Source: Deltaproteobacteria bacterium (GTDB taxonomy: Bacteria; Desulfobacterota_B; Binatia; UBA9968). Taken from it: DNA of 14,989 nt. Of this stretch, positions 1 to 7,181 are shown in pieces. A program made the position numbers and the translations under genes. How positions within the stretch are numbered: position 1 is the first letter of the stretch; each line of letters opens with the position of its first letter. The DNA lies in contig VBKY01000227.1 of NCBI GenBank assembly GCA_005879255.1, positions 1-14,989 of the forward strand, written 5' to 3'. The notes under the pieces were generated by a model. The model saw only the letters and a program-made list of their open reading frames with translations. It did no database searches and was not told the origin of the DNA.

Positions 1-170
1 ACATGGCGTACTTGTGGAGTTATCTTGAAGTGAACGTGACGCCGTTTCAGGGTGGATCGCCGATGCGCCGTTCAGGGTACACGTTGACGCTCCTACGCAA
101 GGAGCCTGACGGCCGCTGGGTGCTCTTTCGCGACGCCAACCTGCTCACTCCCGAAGGCTCAAAGAGTTAA
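1..170 (+). CDS. SnoaL-like/DUF4440 family protein, C-terminal part
   Basis: The reading frame that begins at base 3 is open from the window edge to a TAA at 168-170 and gives about 55 residues, so the 5' part of the gene is missing. The visible part has the pattern of the last strands of an NTF2-fold SnoaL/DUF4440 domain: a hydrophobic start (MAYLWSYLEV), a central strand of the type G-Y-T-L-T-L-L-R-K, then PDGRWVLFRDANLL, which is the characteristic end of this family (D-G-x-W-x-x-x-R-D-x-N). Such proteins are small, often secreted or cytosolic, and have varied or unknown catalytic or binding roles, so no substrate can be given. The gene runs in the same direction as the hydrolase that starts 66 bases downstream. 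The ATG at base 3 is not taken as the start, because the family is normally about 130-170 residues. Confidence 0.7.
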   Translation, partial: MAYLWSYLEVNVTPFQGGSPMRRSGYTLTLLRKEPDGRWVLFRDANLLTPEGSKS

Positions 171-236
171 CGTTATCCGCAAAATCATTGCGGGATAGGG
201 TTATTAAGACTTCGATTTCGCGGTGGGTTCTATTCG

Positions 237-1193
237 ATGAAGCGTTTCGCCAAGCTTCTCACTGCGGCTCTGCTCAGCGCCGTAGTCAGCACTAACGTCA
301 TTGCCTTCATGCAGGCGCGAGCCATGACGAACTTCACTGGGGGTGGCGAGCGCAGCGCGGGGCCTGAACAGCTGAGTTTACTCGACGGGCTCGCCGTTAT
401 TGTTTCCGGCGTCAACATACCGCGACCGCAGAACCGGCGCACACCCGCTGATTTAGGTCTTTCGTTCGAGACACACCGCTTTCCGAGCGGCAATGGCTCG
501 ACCCTTGATGCCTGGTATGTGCCGGGCAAAGACGAAGGAGTGATCGTCGCACTCTTTCATGGTTACGCGGCGAGTAAGTCGACGTTATTGCCGGCGGCCC
601 GCGTCTTTCATGAAATTGGGGTTGGCACACTGCTGGTTGATTTCTACGGGTCCGGAGAGTCTTCCGGCAACGATACCACTCTGGGAGTCGAGGAGGCGCG
701 GGACGTAGAGGCGACTATTAATTTCGCGAGGCGTACGTGGCCCAATCGAAAGATTGTCCTGTATGGCGCGTCGATGGGCGGCGCGGCGATCCTTCGTGCC
801 ATCGCCGCTGAAGGCCCAAAACCGGATGCCGTTATCCTCGAGTCAACGTTCGACACGCTTCTGCATACCGCCAGGAACCGTTTTCACGCGACCGGCTTAC
901 CGAGCACGCCGTTCGCTGAGCTTCTGCTATTTTGGGGTAGTTTGCAGCGGCGGTTTAACTTCTTTTCGCACAATCCCATCGTGTACGCACATGCCGTGAC
1001 TTGTCCGGCGCTTGTGCTTCACGGCGAGAAGGACGCACGTGTGTCGATCGAACAGGCTCGCGGTATCGCGCAGGCTATCGGGGACAAAGCTCGATTCATT
1101 GCCTATCCAGACGTGCCGCACATGCCGATCGTCGATGCTCGGCCTTCCGAGTGGAGACGCGATATGCGAGTCTTTTTGCAGCAACTGCGGTAG
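237..1193 (+). CDS. Alpha/beta hydrolase, exported or membrane-anchored
   Basis: This 318-residue protein has an alpha/beta-hydrolase core of the BAAT/acyl-CoA-thioester-hydrolase-like or BEM46-like type. A hydrophobic N-terminus (about residues 6-26) looks like a signal anchor or uncleaved signal peptide, so the enzyme probably sits on the outer face of the inner membrane. HGYAASKS at 108-115 is the oxyanion loop region. GASMGG at 177-182 is the nucleophile elbow, with Ser179 as nucleophile. Asp266 (in HGEKDARV) and His295 (in DVPHMP) fit as the acid and the base. LVDFYGSGESSG at 133-144 is the usual D-x-x-G-x-G-x-S loop. The triad therefore looks complete and the enzyme is probably an active esterase-like hydrolase of unknown substrate. 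The ribosome site before the ATG is weak. It could be cotranscribed with the preceding SnoaL-like gene. Confidence 0.85.
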   Translation: MKRFAKLLTAALLSAVVSTNVIAFMQARAMTNFTGGGERSAGPEQLSLLDGLAVIVSGVNIPRPQNRRTPADLGLSFETHRFPSGNGSTLDAWYVPGKDEGVIVALFHGYAASKSTLLPAARVFHEIGVGTLLVDFYGSGESSGNDTTLGVEEARDVEATINFARRTWPNRKIVLYGASMGGAAILRAIAAEGPKPDAVILESTFDTLLHTARNRFHATGLPSTPFAELLLFWGSLQRRFNFFSHNPIVYAHAVTCPALVLHGEKDARVSIEQARGIAQAIGDKARFIAYPDVPHMPIVDARPSEWRRDMRVFLQQLR

Positions 1194-1485
1194 ACAGCGT
1201 GACGATCTTTCTCTGGGGCATCACGATAGCTGATCAATGACTGCCAACCCAATCTTAACGAATTGTTGAAGGAGGTGACGACCAAGCTGCGGCACAAATG
1301 ATTTTTTGGTCGGCGCAAAGGCAGTTTTAGGTCGTTTGAGTTGGAGAAAGAGCTGGACAACTTTCTTAACTGCGGAAAGGGGGCTTTAATATCAGCTGGC
1401 CGTGCGATAGATAGAAGATAGGCTCCTTTGCTTCCCTTGACGCTTAAGTCGGTGCGCCGCGGCGGATGAACCGGATAGGCCGCAC
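1194..1485. other. Intergenic stretch with unused Shine-Dalgarno and nested stem-loop
   Basis: No credible gene is seen in these 292 bases. On the + strand, GAAGGAGGTGA at 1268-1278 is a full-length anti-anti-Shine-Dalgarno match, but the codons after it (GTG at 1275, ATG at 1298) open only frames of about 8-10 codons. Further on, GCAGTT (1321-1326) pairs with AACTGC (1368-1373), and inside that AGAAAG (1345-1350) pairs with CTTTCT (1361-1366), giving a two-level stem-loop with a bulged left side. This could be the relic of a lost gene start or a structured leader of the protease operon. No known riboswitch consensus was recognised. Confidence 0.4.
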
Positions 1486-2430
1486 ATGAAACGGGTAACA
1501 CTTTATAGCTCCAGCCGTTCGTCGATGACCGAGCGGGCAACCCCGACCAACCATCCGAACCCACTCACAAGTCCCGATCAGGCGCGCGAGAACTCTTCTG
1601 CTCACGTCGCGAGTCAACAACTCCGCTCACGGTGGCGAAACCTCTGGGTACGTTATGAACGCCCTCTGTGGGTCGGAGCCGCCGGGCTGCTCGCGCTGCT
1701 CGTGGTGTTTACGCACGCTTTAATCACGCCTTCGAGTCGCGAGATCACCCAGGAGGATATCAGTGCCGCGGTGCTTCACACACTCGAGACCCATACTCTT
1801 CCGTCGCCCGCGGCGAAGGCGTATGAGGTCATCCGACCGTCGATTGTTCGCGTGCGTCGGTTGGAACCGGACAAAGACGGGGGCGAGGACAAAGAAAGAG
1901 GCGTCGGCACCGGAGTCGTCATCGTCGACAAAGGCATCATCCTGACAAATCTTCACGTCGTGCTCGGCGCCAAGCGGGTGCAGGTGGTTTTCGCCGACGG
2001 GCTCGAATCTGACGCGACGATCACCGGTGTGCGGCCGGAGCACGATCTGGCCGTGCTTCAGGCGCATACGATTCCCGACGATCTGGTCGCGGCCACGATG
2101 CGATCCACCGCGGACCTCGCATTGGGCGACGAGGTCGTTGCCGTCGGCTTTCCGTTCGGCATCGGTCCTTCGGCGACGGCAGGAGTCGTGTCCGGTTTGC
2201 GGCGCGAATTCCGCTCCCCCGAAGGCAAACAGGTGCTGACGGATCTCATCCAATTCGACGCCGCGGTCAATCCCGGCAGCTCCGGCGGACCGCTGGTGAC
2301 CGCACAGGGCGAAGTCGTAGGCATCGTCACCGCCATTCTGAACCCCACAGATCAGCGCTTCTTCGTCGGCATCGGCTTCGCGGTCCCTATCGAAAATGCC
2401 GCGGCCGCCGTGGGAGTGCCGCCGTTCTAG
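1486..2430 (+). CDS. Membrane-anchored trypsin-like serine protease (HtrA/S1C-type, no PDZ)
   Basis: The protein has 314 residues. Residues 1-60 are polar and probably cytoplasmic, about 62-80 form one membrane helix (VGAAGLLALLVVF), and about 115-305 are a periplasmic trypsin-like domain. The catalytic triad is visible in the usual S1C order: His157 (TNLHVV), Asp187 (EHDLAV) and Ser266 (NPGSSGGPL). GFPFGIGP at 221-228 is also typical. The chain stops about 45 residues after the serine with no PDZ domain, unlike DegP/DegS, so regulation must differ from PDZ-controlled HtrA proteins. The ATG at 1486 has no clear ribosome site; Met14 (base 1525) is an alternative start that would leave the helix intact. 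It lies 34 bases upstream of the MoxR gene and is probably in the same transcript, which suggests envelope protein quality control or maturation as a shared theme (inference). Confidence 0.87.
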   Translation: MKRVTLYSSSRSSMTERATPTNHPNPLTSPDQARENSSAHVASQQLRSRWRNLWVRYERPLWVGAAGLLALLVVFTHALITPSSREITQEDISAAVLHTLETHTLPSPAAKAYEVIRPSIVRVRRLEPDKDGGEDKERGVGTGVVIVDKGIILTNLHVVLGAKRVQVVFADGLESDATITGVRPEHDLAVLQAHTIPDDLVAATMRSTADLALGDEVVAVGFPFGIGPSATAGVVSGLRREFRSPEGKQVLTDLIQFDAAVNPGSSGGPLVTAQGEVVGIVTAILNPTDQRFFVGIGFAVPIENAAAAVGVPPF

Positions 2431-2464
2431 TCGCCATTACGATCCAAACTTTAAAAGGGCATCT

Positions 2465-3481
2465 ATGGACAACCACGAAACAAATCACAGCGAAATTGCT
2501 TCCCTCATGGAGCGCATCCTTTACGAGGTGAAGAAAGTCATCGTCGGCCAGGATCGTTTTCTGGAGCGCGTGCTCGTGGCCGTCCTGGCGCAAGGACACC
2601 TGCTCGTCGAGGGCGTCCCGGGACTCGCCAAAACCCTTACTGTCAAGACGCTCGCCAGAACCATCCGCGGCTCGTTCAAAAGAATTCAATTCACGCCGGA
2701 TCTGGTCCCGGCGGATCTCGTGGGAACGCGCATCTACAACCAGAAGACCGGCGAATTCGCCACCTCGTTGGGACCCGTCTTCACCAATCTTTTACTTGCC
2801 GATGAGATCAACCGGGCTCCGGCGAAAGTGCAAAGCGCGTTGCTCGAGGTCATGCAGGAACGCCAGGTTACGATCGCCGGAGAGAGCCACCGCGTTCCCG
2901 AGCCCTTCCTGGTGATGGCCACGCAGAATCCCATTGAGACAGAGGGAACCTACCCGCTGCCCGAGGCGCAGGTGGACCGGTTCATGATGAAGGTGCTCGT
3001 CGGCTACCCAACCGAGGAAGAGGAATTCGTCATCGTCGACAGGGTGACCGGCGTTCCCAACGATCTCGTCCCCATGGCCACAACCGAGCAACTGAGCGCG
3101 CTGCAGCGCGAGTGCCGGAACGTATATGTCGATCCTTCACTCAAGCAATACGCGGTGCGGCTTGCCTCCGCGACGCGGGAACCGGCGCGCTACGGTGTCG
3201 ACGACGTGGCCAAATACGTGTCATTCGGCGCGAGCCCTCGCGCGTCGATCAATGCCATCGAGGGCGCTCGTGCGCTCGCATTCTTGCGCGGTCGCACTTA
3301 TGTCTTGCCCGAGGACGTGACGGATCTGGTCCCCGATGTATTTCGCCACCGGCTCGTGCTGACCTATGAGGCGCTTGCCGAGGGCATGACGCCGGATCAG
3401 CTGATCCGGCGGATCATGCGCCACATATCGGCTCCCGACAAGCCGCTGGAGACCCATGTCAAAGTCGCCGCAGGCTCTTAG
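2465..3481 (+). CDS. MoxR-family AAA+ ATPase
   Basis: The protein has 338 residues from the ATG at 2465, chosen because it follows AAAAGGG and because an upstream in-frame start at 2396 would overlap the protease gene and lacks the family N-terminus. The MoxR AAA_3 core is complete: Walker A EGVPGLAKT (49-57, Lys56 and Thr57), Walker B LLLADE (109-114, Asp113 and Glu114), INRAP following it, sensor 1 MATQNP (151-156) and the DRF arginine (Arg172). The C-terminal lid with GASPRASI is present. MoxR ATPases work as chaperone-like motors that insert cofactors into, or remodel, partner complexes, usually together with VWA-domain proteins. The two genes immediately downstream, DUF58 and BatA-like VWA, are the standard partners. 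Length is normal for the family (about 310-340). Confidence 0.95.
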   Translation: MDNHETNHSEIASLMERILYEVKKVIVGQDRFLERVLVAVLAQGHLLVEGVPGLAKTLTVKTLARTIRGSFKRIQFTPDLVPADLVGTRIYNQKTGEFATSLGPVFTNLLLADEINRAPAKVQSALLEVMQERQVTIAGESHRVPEPFLVMATQNPIETEGTYPLPEAQVDRFMMKVLVGYPTEEEEFVIVDRVTGVPNDLVPMATTEQLSALQRECRNVYVDPSLKQYAVRLASATREPARYGVDDVAKYVSFGASPRASINAIEGARALAFLRGRTYVLPEDVTDLVPDVFRHRLVLTYEALAEGMTPDQLIRRIMRHISAPDKPLETHVKVAAGS

Positions 3482-3495
3482 GCGAGACGCGCGCA

Positions 3496-3580
3496 TATGG
3501 CTGATAGCTGATGGCGTATAGACAGATGGAAACCAAAGAACCAACACCCATAGGCTATAAGCCATACGCTATAAGCCGTA
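3496..3580. repeat. Degenerate inverted repeat (GCTATA/GGCTTATAG-type) at gene junction
   Basis: The left arm at 3496-3521 (TATGGCTGATAGCTG...GCGTATAG) is an imperfect inverse of the right arm at 3555-3580 (CTATAAGCCATACGCTATAA...). The reverse complement of the right arm matches the left with about four substitutions and one indel over 26 bases, with a 33-base A/C-rich loop between. Within the right arm the unit GCTATAAGCC is itself repeated (3554-3563 and 3568-3577). The folded form would be a long hairpin. It looks like a small dispersed intergenic repeat (REP or MITE-like), but whether other copies exist in the genome cannot be seen here. It overlaps the first 23 or so codons of the DUF58 gene. 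Confidence 0.6.
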
Positions 3581-4518
3581 ATTCCGGCGCGGAGAACATC
3601 CTGCGCCGCTTGGAGTGGACGGTGATTCGTCGTCTGGACGGGCTGCTTCATGGCGATTACCAGACTTTGTTTCGCGGTTTCGGGCTGGATCTCGCCGATC
3701 TGCGCGAGTATCAATATCACGACGATGTTCGTTACATCGATTGGAACGTCACCGCCCGTCTCATGACGCCCTACGTCAGGGTGTACAATGAAGATCGCGA
3801 AGTGACGGCGTGGTTCCTGCTCGATCTCAGCCCGTCCGTGGATTTCGGCTCGAACGTGAAGAAGCGCTCTGTCTCGACCGAGCTCGTTACTGTGCTGGCG
3901 CGTCTCTTGACCCGCCACGGCAATCGCGTCGGCGCCCTGTTCTATGGCGACAGGGTCGATACGGTGATTCCGGCGCGGGGCGGCCGACGCCATGCGCTCC
4001 ACATCCTACACAGAATACTTTCCCGGCCCGAGCCTACCCGCTCGTCCGCCACCAACCTGCGCGATCTTCTGCAGACCGCTTTTCGTGTCATGCAAAGACG
4101 ATCTCTGGTTTTTGTCGTCTCCGATTTCATTAGTACGCCTGGCTGGGCCGAGCCGCTCGCCCATCTTGCGCAGCGCCATGAGATCGTCGCGGTTCGGCTC
4201 TACGATCCATTGGAGATGGAACTGCCGGATCTCGGACTTATCATGATGCGGGACGCCGAGACCGGCGAGCAGTTATTCGTCGACACCCACGATCGCAGTT
4301 TCAGAAAACGCTTCGCGGCTTTGGCCGAGCGGCGCGAGCAGGAGCTTCGATCGGCCTTCAACCACGCCGGTGTGGACACGCTGGAGTTGTCCACCAGCGA
4401 TGATCTTGTCGATGCTCTTCTGCGGTTCGCCGACCTCCGCAAGCGGCGCAGTCAATTGGCGGCGGGCGGCAGCCTGCCGCAGCACCTAAGAGGAAGTCAT
4501 GACCTTTCTATGGCCTGA
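3511..4518 (+). CDS. DUF58 domain-containing protein (VWA-like fold)
   Basis: The reading frame gives 335 residues. The DUF58 signature is clear: LRRLEWTVIRRLDGLLHGDYQTLFRGFGLDL (about 31-61), the LREYQYHDDVRYIDWNVTAR motif (about 64-83), and a VWA-like core with D-L-S-P-S in WFLLDLSPSVDFG, resembling a metal-ion-dependent adhesion site. The protein has no membrane helix and is probably cytoplasmic. It normally acts with a MoxR ATPase and membrane VWA proteins. Residues 1-23 are encoded by the inverted repeat at 3496-3580 and do not resemble the family. No ATG, GTG or TTG lies between the repeat and the conserved domain until TTG 3610, so the start (ATG 3511 or ATG 3526) is probably supplied by the repeat. 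Neither ATG has a good ribosome site, and coupling to moxR termination 29-44 bases upstream is possible. The 3' end overlaps the next gene by 20 bases. Confidence 0.9.
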   Translation: MAYRQMETKEPTPIGYKPYAISRNSGAENILRRLEWTVIRRLDGLLHGDYQTLFRGFGLDLADLREYQYHDDVRYIDWNVTARLMTPYVRVYNEDREVTAWFLLDLSPSVDFGSNVKKRSVSTELVTVLARLLTRHGNRVGALFYGDRVDTVIPARGGRRHALHILHRILSRPEPTRSSATNLRDLLQTAFRVMQRRSLVFVVSDFISTPGWAEPLAHLAQRHEIVAVRLYDPLEMELPDLGLIMMRDAETGEQLFVDTHDRSFRKRFAALAERREQELRSAFNHAGVDTLELSTSDDLVDALLRFADLRKRRSQLAAGGSLPQHLRGSHDLSMA

Positions 4519-5539
4519 GATGCTCTGGCTGCTCCTGATCGTGCCGCTGCTCGTTGCCGGATATTTTTATCTGTTGCGCCGCAAGCAGGAGTCAGCACTC
4601 AGGTACGCGAGCTTGAGCATGGTGAAAGAAGCGATCGGCGCGCAGAGATTTCGCCGTCACATTCCGCCGCTGCTTTTCCTGCTGGCGCTGATCGCGATGC
4701 TCGTCGCCGTCGCCCGACCCGCCGCCGTTGTGACTTTACCGTCCCAGCACCAAACCATCATCCTCGCCATGGACGTCTCCGGCAGCATGCGCGCCGTCGA
4801 CGTCCAGCCCAACCGAATTTCCGCGGCCCAGGCCGCGGCCAAGGCCTTTGTCGCCGAGCAACCCTCGAATGTACGGATCGGAGTGGTGTCCTTCGCTGCA
4901 ACAGCGTCGGTGGTGCAAACTCCCACCCAAAATCGCGACGACATCATTGCTGCGATCGATCGGTTCCAGCTGCAACGCGGCACCGCCATCGGCAGTGGCA
5001 TCATCGTCTCCCTGGCGACGATTTTCCCCGACGCAGGCATCGATGTGAGCTCGTTGATTTACGGGCGTTACGCCTCGCGTGGCGTGCCGCTCGATCAAGC
5101 CGGCAAGGCGGAAAAACCGCCGTTCAAACCGGTCCCGCCCGGCTCCTACACATCCGCCGCCATCATTTTACTCACCGACGGCCAGAGGACCACGGGGCCC
5201 GACTCTATGGAGGCGGCGCGCATGGCCGCCGACCGCGGCATTCGTGTCTTCACCGTGGGCATCGGCACGACAAAAGGGGAAACCATCGGCTATGAAGGTT
5301 GGTCCATGCGTGTGCGCCTTGATGAGGACACACTCAAGGCGATCGCCGACGTAACACGCGGCCAGTATTTTTACGCCGGCACCGCGACGGATCTGAAGAA
5401 AGTGTACGAGTCACTCAACTCCCGGTTCTTACTTGAGAAGAAGGACATGGAAATCAGCGCTCTATTTGCCGCAGCGGCGGCGCTCACAGGGCTGGTTTCG
5501 GCGTTGCTGTCACTCCTGTGGTTCAACCGGATCCTATAG
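4499..5539 (+). CDS. BatA-like VWA domain membrane protein
   Basis: The 346-residue protein has two N-terminal membrane helices (about 6-25 and 56-74, the BatA N-terminal arrangement), a VWA domain from about 86 to 305, and a C-terminal helix (about 319-341). The MIDAS motif is complete: Asp92-x-Ser94-x-Ser96 in MDVSGSM, Thr162 in RGTAIGSG, and Asp227 in LLTDGQ. A proline-rich insertion (about 181-218) lies between the MIDAS Thr and Asp regions, as is common in proteobacterial BatA-like proteins. The VWA domain is predicted to face the periplasm. The start is well supported by AGAGGAAG just before the ATG, and the gene overlaps the end of the DUF58 gene, which indicates translational coupling. 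In Bacteroides-type Bat operons such proteins relate to stress tolerance, but the exact role here is unknown. No batB/batC follows. Confidence 0.93.
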   Translation: MTFLWPEMLWLLLIVPLLVAGYFYLLRRKQESALRYASLSMVKEAIGAQRFRRHIPPLLFLLALIAMLVAVARPAAVVTLPSQHQTIILAMDVSGSMRAVDVQPNRISAAQAAAKAFVAEQPSNVRIGVVSFAATASVVQTPTQNRDDIIAAIDRFQLQRGTAIGSGIIVSLATIFPDAGIDVSSLIYGRYASRGVPLDQAGKAEKPPFKPVPPGSYTSAAIILLTDGQRTTGPDSMEAARMAADRGIRVFTVGIGTTKGETIGYEGWSMRVRLDEDTLKAIADVTRGQYFYAGTATDLKKVYESLNSRFLLEKKDMEISALFAAAAALTGLVSALLSLLWFNRIL

Positions 5540-5608
5540 CTGCGCACAAGCCCCGCTCCCCCTCGAAGAACAATCCCGCGAGTTGGGATCGCGATCTTGA
5601 CCCGCGAC

Positions 5609-5631
5609 CGACCGTGATACGATCTCGGTCG
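5609..5631. other. Small hairpin between convergent genes
   Basis: CGACCG at 5609-5614 pairs with CGGTCG at 5626-5631 around an 11-base loop, in the 214-base gap between the BatA-like gene (ending 5539) and the convergent VOC gene (ending 5754). There is no T-run after it on either strand, so it is not a convincing intrinsic terminator. It could still help 3' end formation. Nothing else of note is seen in this gap. Confidence 0.25.
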
Positions 5632-5753
5632 ATGCCTCGGAGTTGAGTGACTGAAGAGGCCCGGCCCAAACACTTTATCGATTCGAGCTTGATCGAACCG
5701 CTCGAAGATCGCGCTTTCATCGGATCTTTTTATTCGAAATTGAGCACCAGCGA

Positions 5754-6119
5754 TCAAGCGCGGGTAAGCAACTCCAGCAAGTGACCGTCGGGGTCGTGAA
5801 AGTACACGCCACGGCCGCCTTTTCGGGAATTCAATTGACGGTTCGTCGTGCTCCGGGGATCGCTGCCCCAAGGGATGTCGGCCTCCTGCACGCGCTGGAA
5901 GATCGCATCGAATTCGTCCTCGCCGAGGTGAAACGCATAGTGATGCGGCTCGAAGGATTCGGCGGTATCAAAGTCCAGTGTCAGCTCCTCGTTGACGTGC
6001 ACCGGTGCGAAATGACCCATCGGCCCATCGTAACGGAGGCCAAAAATCCGCGCGAAGAAACGCGCCGCAGCGTCCTTATCCTTTGCCGGTACAATCGTGT
6101 GATTCAGCGTTATCGACAT
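5754..6119 (-). CDS. VOC-superfamily protein (glyoxalase/dioxygenase-like)
   Basis: The 121-residue protein has the paired beta-alpha-beta-beta-beta modules of the vicinal oxygen chelate fold: LNHTIVPAKDKDAAARFFARIFGL at the N-terminus and GRGVYFHDPDGHLLELLTR at the C-terminus. Candidate metal ligands are His7, His59 or His60 (EPHHYAFHL) and Glu116 (HLLELL), which is the usual H/H/E pattern. The enzyme is probably a cytosolic metalloenzyme or a small-molecule binding protein, and the substrate cannot be read from sequence. The start is secure: GAAGGAGGG lies just upstream of the ATG on the minus strand. Length is normal for a single-domain VOC protein (about 120-130). It is transcribed against the BatA-like gene and has no operon partner in the window. 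Confidence 0.9.
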   Translation of the reverse strand: MSITLNHTIVPAKDKDAAARFFARIFGLRYDGPMGHFAPVHVNEELTLDFDTAESFEPHHYAFHLGEDEFDAIFQRVQEADIPWGSDPRSTTNRQLNSRKGGRGVYFHDPDGHLLELLTRA

Positions 6120-6399
6120 AGTCCCTCCTTCAACCGTTTGACTGATTAGGAACGATTAGGATCGCGATTGCTTTGGCAAAATCTTAGCTCTTATACTTTA
6201 GCTTGGGAAGGACGCTCGGTGGCGAGTGTGGGTCGAGGGTATCGCGCAGCGCGTGGCCAAGCGATTGAAGCTCATCAGCGATGGATTCTGAGTTCGCGAA
6301 ATGCAATCGAATCGGCGGGACGAATGATTGTGCCTCAGCAAAGAGAGCTTCTTGCATATCGCAACGCAAGATCCGCCTCCGGATTGTCCACCCTCGTGA

Positions 6400-6428
6400 T
6401 TGACACGGCGCTTGTTAACACGTAGAGT
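6400..6428 (+). promoter_or_regulatory. Sigma-70-type promoter and long leader of the RRM gene
   Basis: A perfect -35 TTGACA (6400-6405) is followed after exactly 17 bases by TAGAGT (6423-6428, four of six matches to TATAAT). It points at the RRM gene and would start transcripts near 6435, giving a 5' untranslated leader of about 195 nt. The leader contains CTGCC/GGCAG (6569-6582), a five-pair hairpin with a four-base loop, and ends in a strong TAGGAGGAG ribosome site at about 6618-6626. Long leaders are common for cold-induced RNA-binding protein genes, but cold regulation is inference. The rest of the 6120-6629 gap shows no credible gene. Confidence 0.55.
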
Positions 6429-6629
6429 GAAGATCCTACTTCAGTATCGGGCCTTCTGAAAGAGGATGACACAATCGTTGAAGGCCTCTAATCCGTCTCT
6501 CTCCTTGCGGACTACACTAGCGGACAACCCGACCAGAGCGTGGTTTCAGTAATTGACTAGCCCATGTTCTGCCCATTGGCAGTCTAATTCTCAGGGTCAA
6601 AGACAGCAATTCTCTCATAGGAGGAGAAC

Positions 6630-6932
6630 ATGGGTAATAAGTTATATGTTGGCGGTCTGCCTTATTCCGTAACCGACGGGCGACTGCAGGAAATTTTTTC
6701 CGCGCACGGTGCCGTCGAATCGGCCAAGGTGATCTCGGACAAGTTTACGGGGCAGTCCCGGGGCTTCGGCTTCGTGGAGATGAGTTCGGGGAGCGAGGCC
6801 CAAAAGGCGATCGAGTCGCTGAACGGCACCCAACTCGACGGGCGCACGCTGACCGTCAATGAAGCCAAGCCGATGGCGCGCCGTGATAACGACAGTGGCG
6901 GCGGCCGCGATGGCGGACGCAATCGCTGGTAG
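6630..6932 (+). CDS. RRM-domain RNA-binding protein (glycine-tailed, cold-shock-type)
   Basis: This 100-residue protein is one RNA recognition motif plus a short tail. RNP2 is LYVGGL (5-10) and RNP1 is RGFGFVEM (44-51), with the aromatic residues that stack on RNA (Tyr6, Phe46, Phe48) all present. The beta4 strand and TVNEAKP follow. The tail from about residue 83 is rich in Gly, Arg and Asp (DSGGGRDGGRNRW), as in bacterial and cyanobacterial Rbp proteins. It probably binds single-stranded mRNA in the cytoplasm and may act as an RNA chaperone under cold or stress. The start is supported by TAGGAGGAG just upstream. It appears to be a single-gene transcript: a promoter lies at 6400-6428 and a strong hairpin lies 25 bases after the stop. 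Confidence 0.95.
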   Translation: MGNKLYVGGLPYSVTDGRLQEIFSAHGAVESAKVISDKFTGQSRGFGFVEMSSGSEAQKAIESLNGTQLDGRTLTVNEAKPMARRDNDSGGGRDGGRNRW

Positions 6933-6957
6933 TCTTTCCATTTCATAGCTAGTCACC

Positions 6958-6990
6958 TGGGGCAACAGGTCGGGTTGCCCCATCGTTCTT
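6958..6990 (+). terminator. Hairpin terminator after the RRM gene
   Basis: TGGGGCAAC at 6958-6966 and GTTGCCCCA at 6974-6982 form a perfect nine-pair stem with a seven-base loop (AGGTCGG). The bases after it (TCGTTCTT) are only moderately T-rich, so this is an intrinsic-terminator-like hairpin rather than a textbook one. It sits 25 bases after the stop codon of the RRM gene. Confidence 0.65.
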
Positions 6991-7052
6991 GGACAAAACG
7001 CGTCGACTAATGCCGATTCGACGGGAGGAGAGGTTTACTTCCGCAATTCCGT

Positions 7053-7080
7053 CGGTTCCCTCTCACGCACGCGGGAACCG
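7053..7080 (+). other. Second hairpin in the leader of the 121-residue gene
   Basis: CGGTTCCC (7053-7060) and GGGAACCG (7073-7080) make a perfect eight-pair stem around a 12-base loop. It lies between the RRM terminator and the next gene, about 90 bases before that gene's start. Shortly after it comes a short CTTA/TAAG repeat and a T5 run (7088-7103), so it may be an additional terminator or a structured leader element. Confidence 0.45.
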
Positions 7081-7125
7081 AGATGTTCTTACTGTAAGTT
7101 TTTCACGACCCCGAGGACATTCGCT

Positions 7126-7181
7126 AACCTTGGAGGTTTTTATTGGGCCATAAACAAGGGAGGTTTCATGATCGAACGTGA
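7126..7181 (+). promoter_or_regulatory. Possible leader peptide / attenuator-like element
   Basis: AACCT (7126-7130) pairs with AGGTT (7134-7138) across a three-base loop and is followed by T residues, so the hairpin both resembles a tiny terminator and hides the ribosome-site-like TGGAGG at 7131-7136. Seven bases after that site, TTG at 7143 opens a 12-codon frame that ends in TGA at 7179-7181, overlapping the start of the 121-residue gene (ATG 7168). A leader peptide coupled to that gene is possible, but the small size makes chance likely. Confidence 0.25.

Noticed and set aside
1280..1340. Possible cyclic-di-GMP riboswitch because of a GCGCAAAGG string
   Set aside because: The remaining consensus and the two-helix layout are absent.
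1103..1564. 153-residue minus-strand open frame
   Set aside because: It overlaps the ends of two well-supported genes, has no recognisable domain and no ribosome site; it is a frame shadow.
5597..5623. TTGACC ... TACGAT with an extended -10 as a plus-strand promoter
   Set aside because: The spacer is only 15 bases and no plus-strand gene follows; it would run into the convergent VOC gene.
6168..6425. 85-residue plus frame and 61-residue minus frame in the RRM upstream gap
   Set aside because: Neither has a ribosome site or family resemblance, and the plus frame runs through the predicted promoter.
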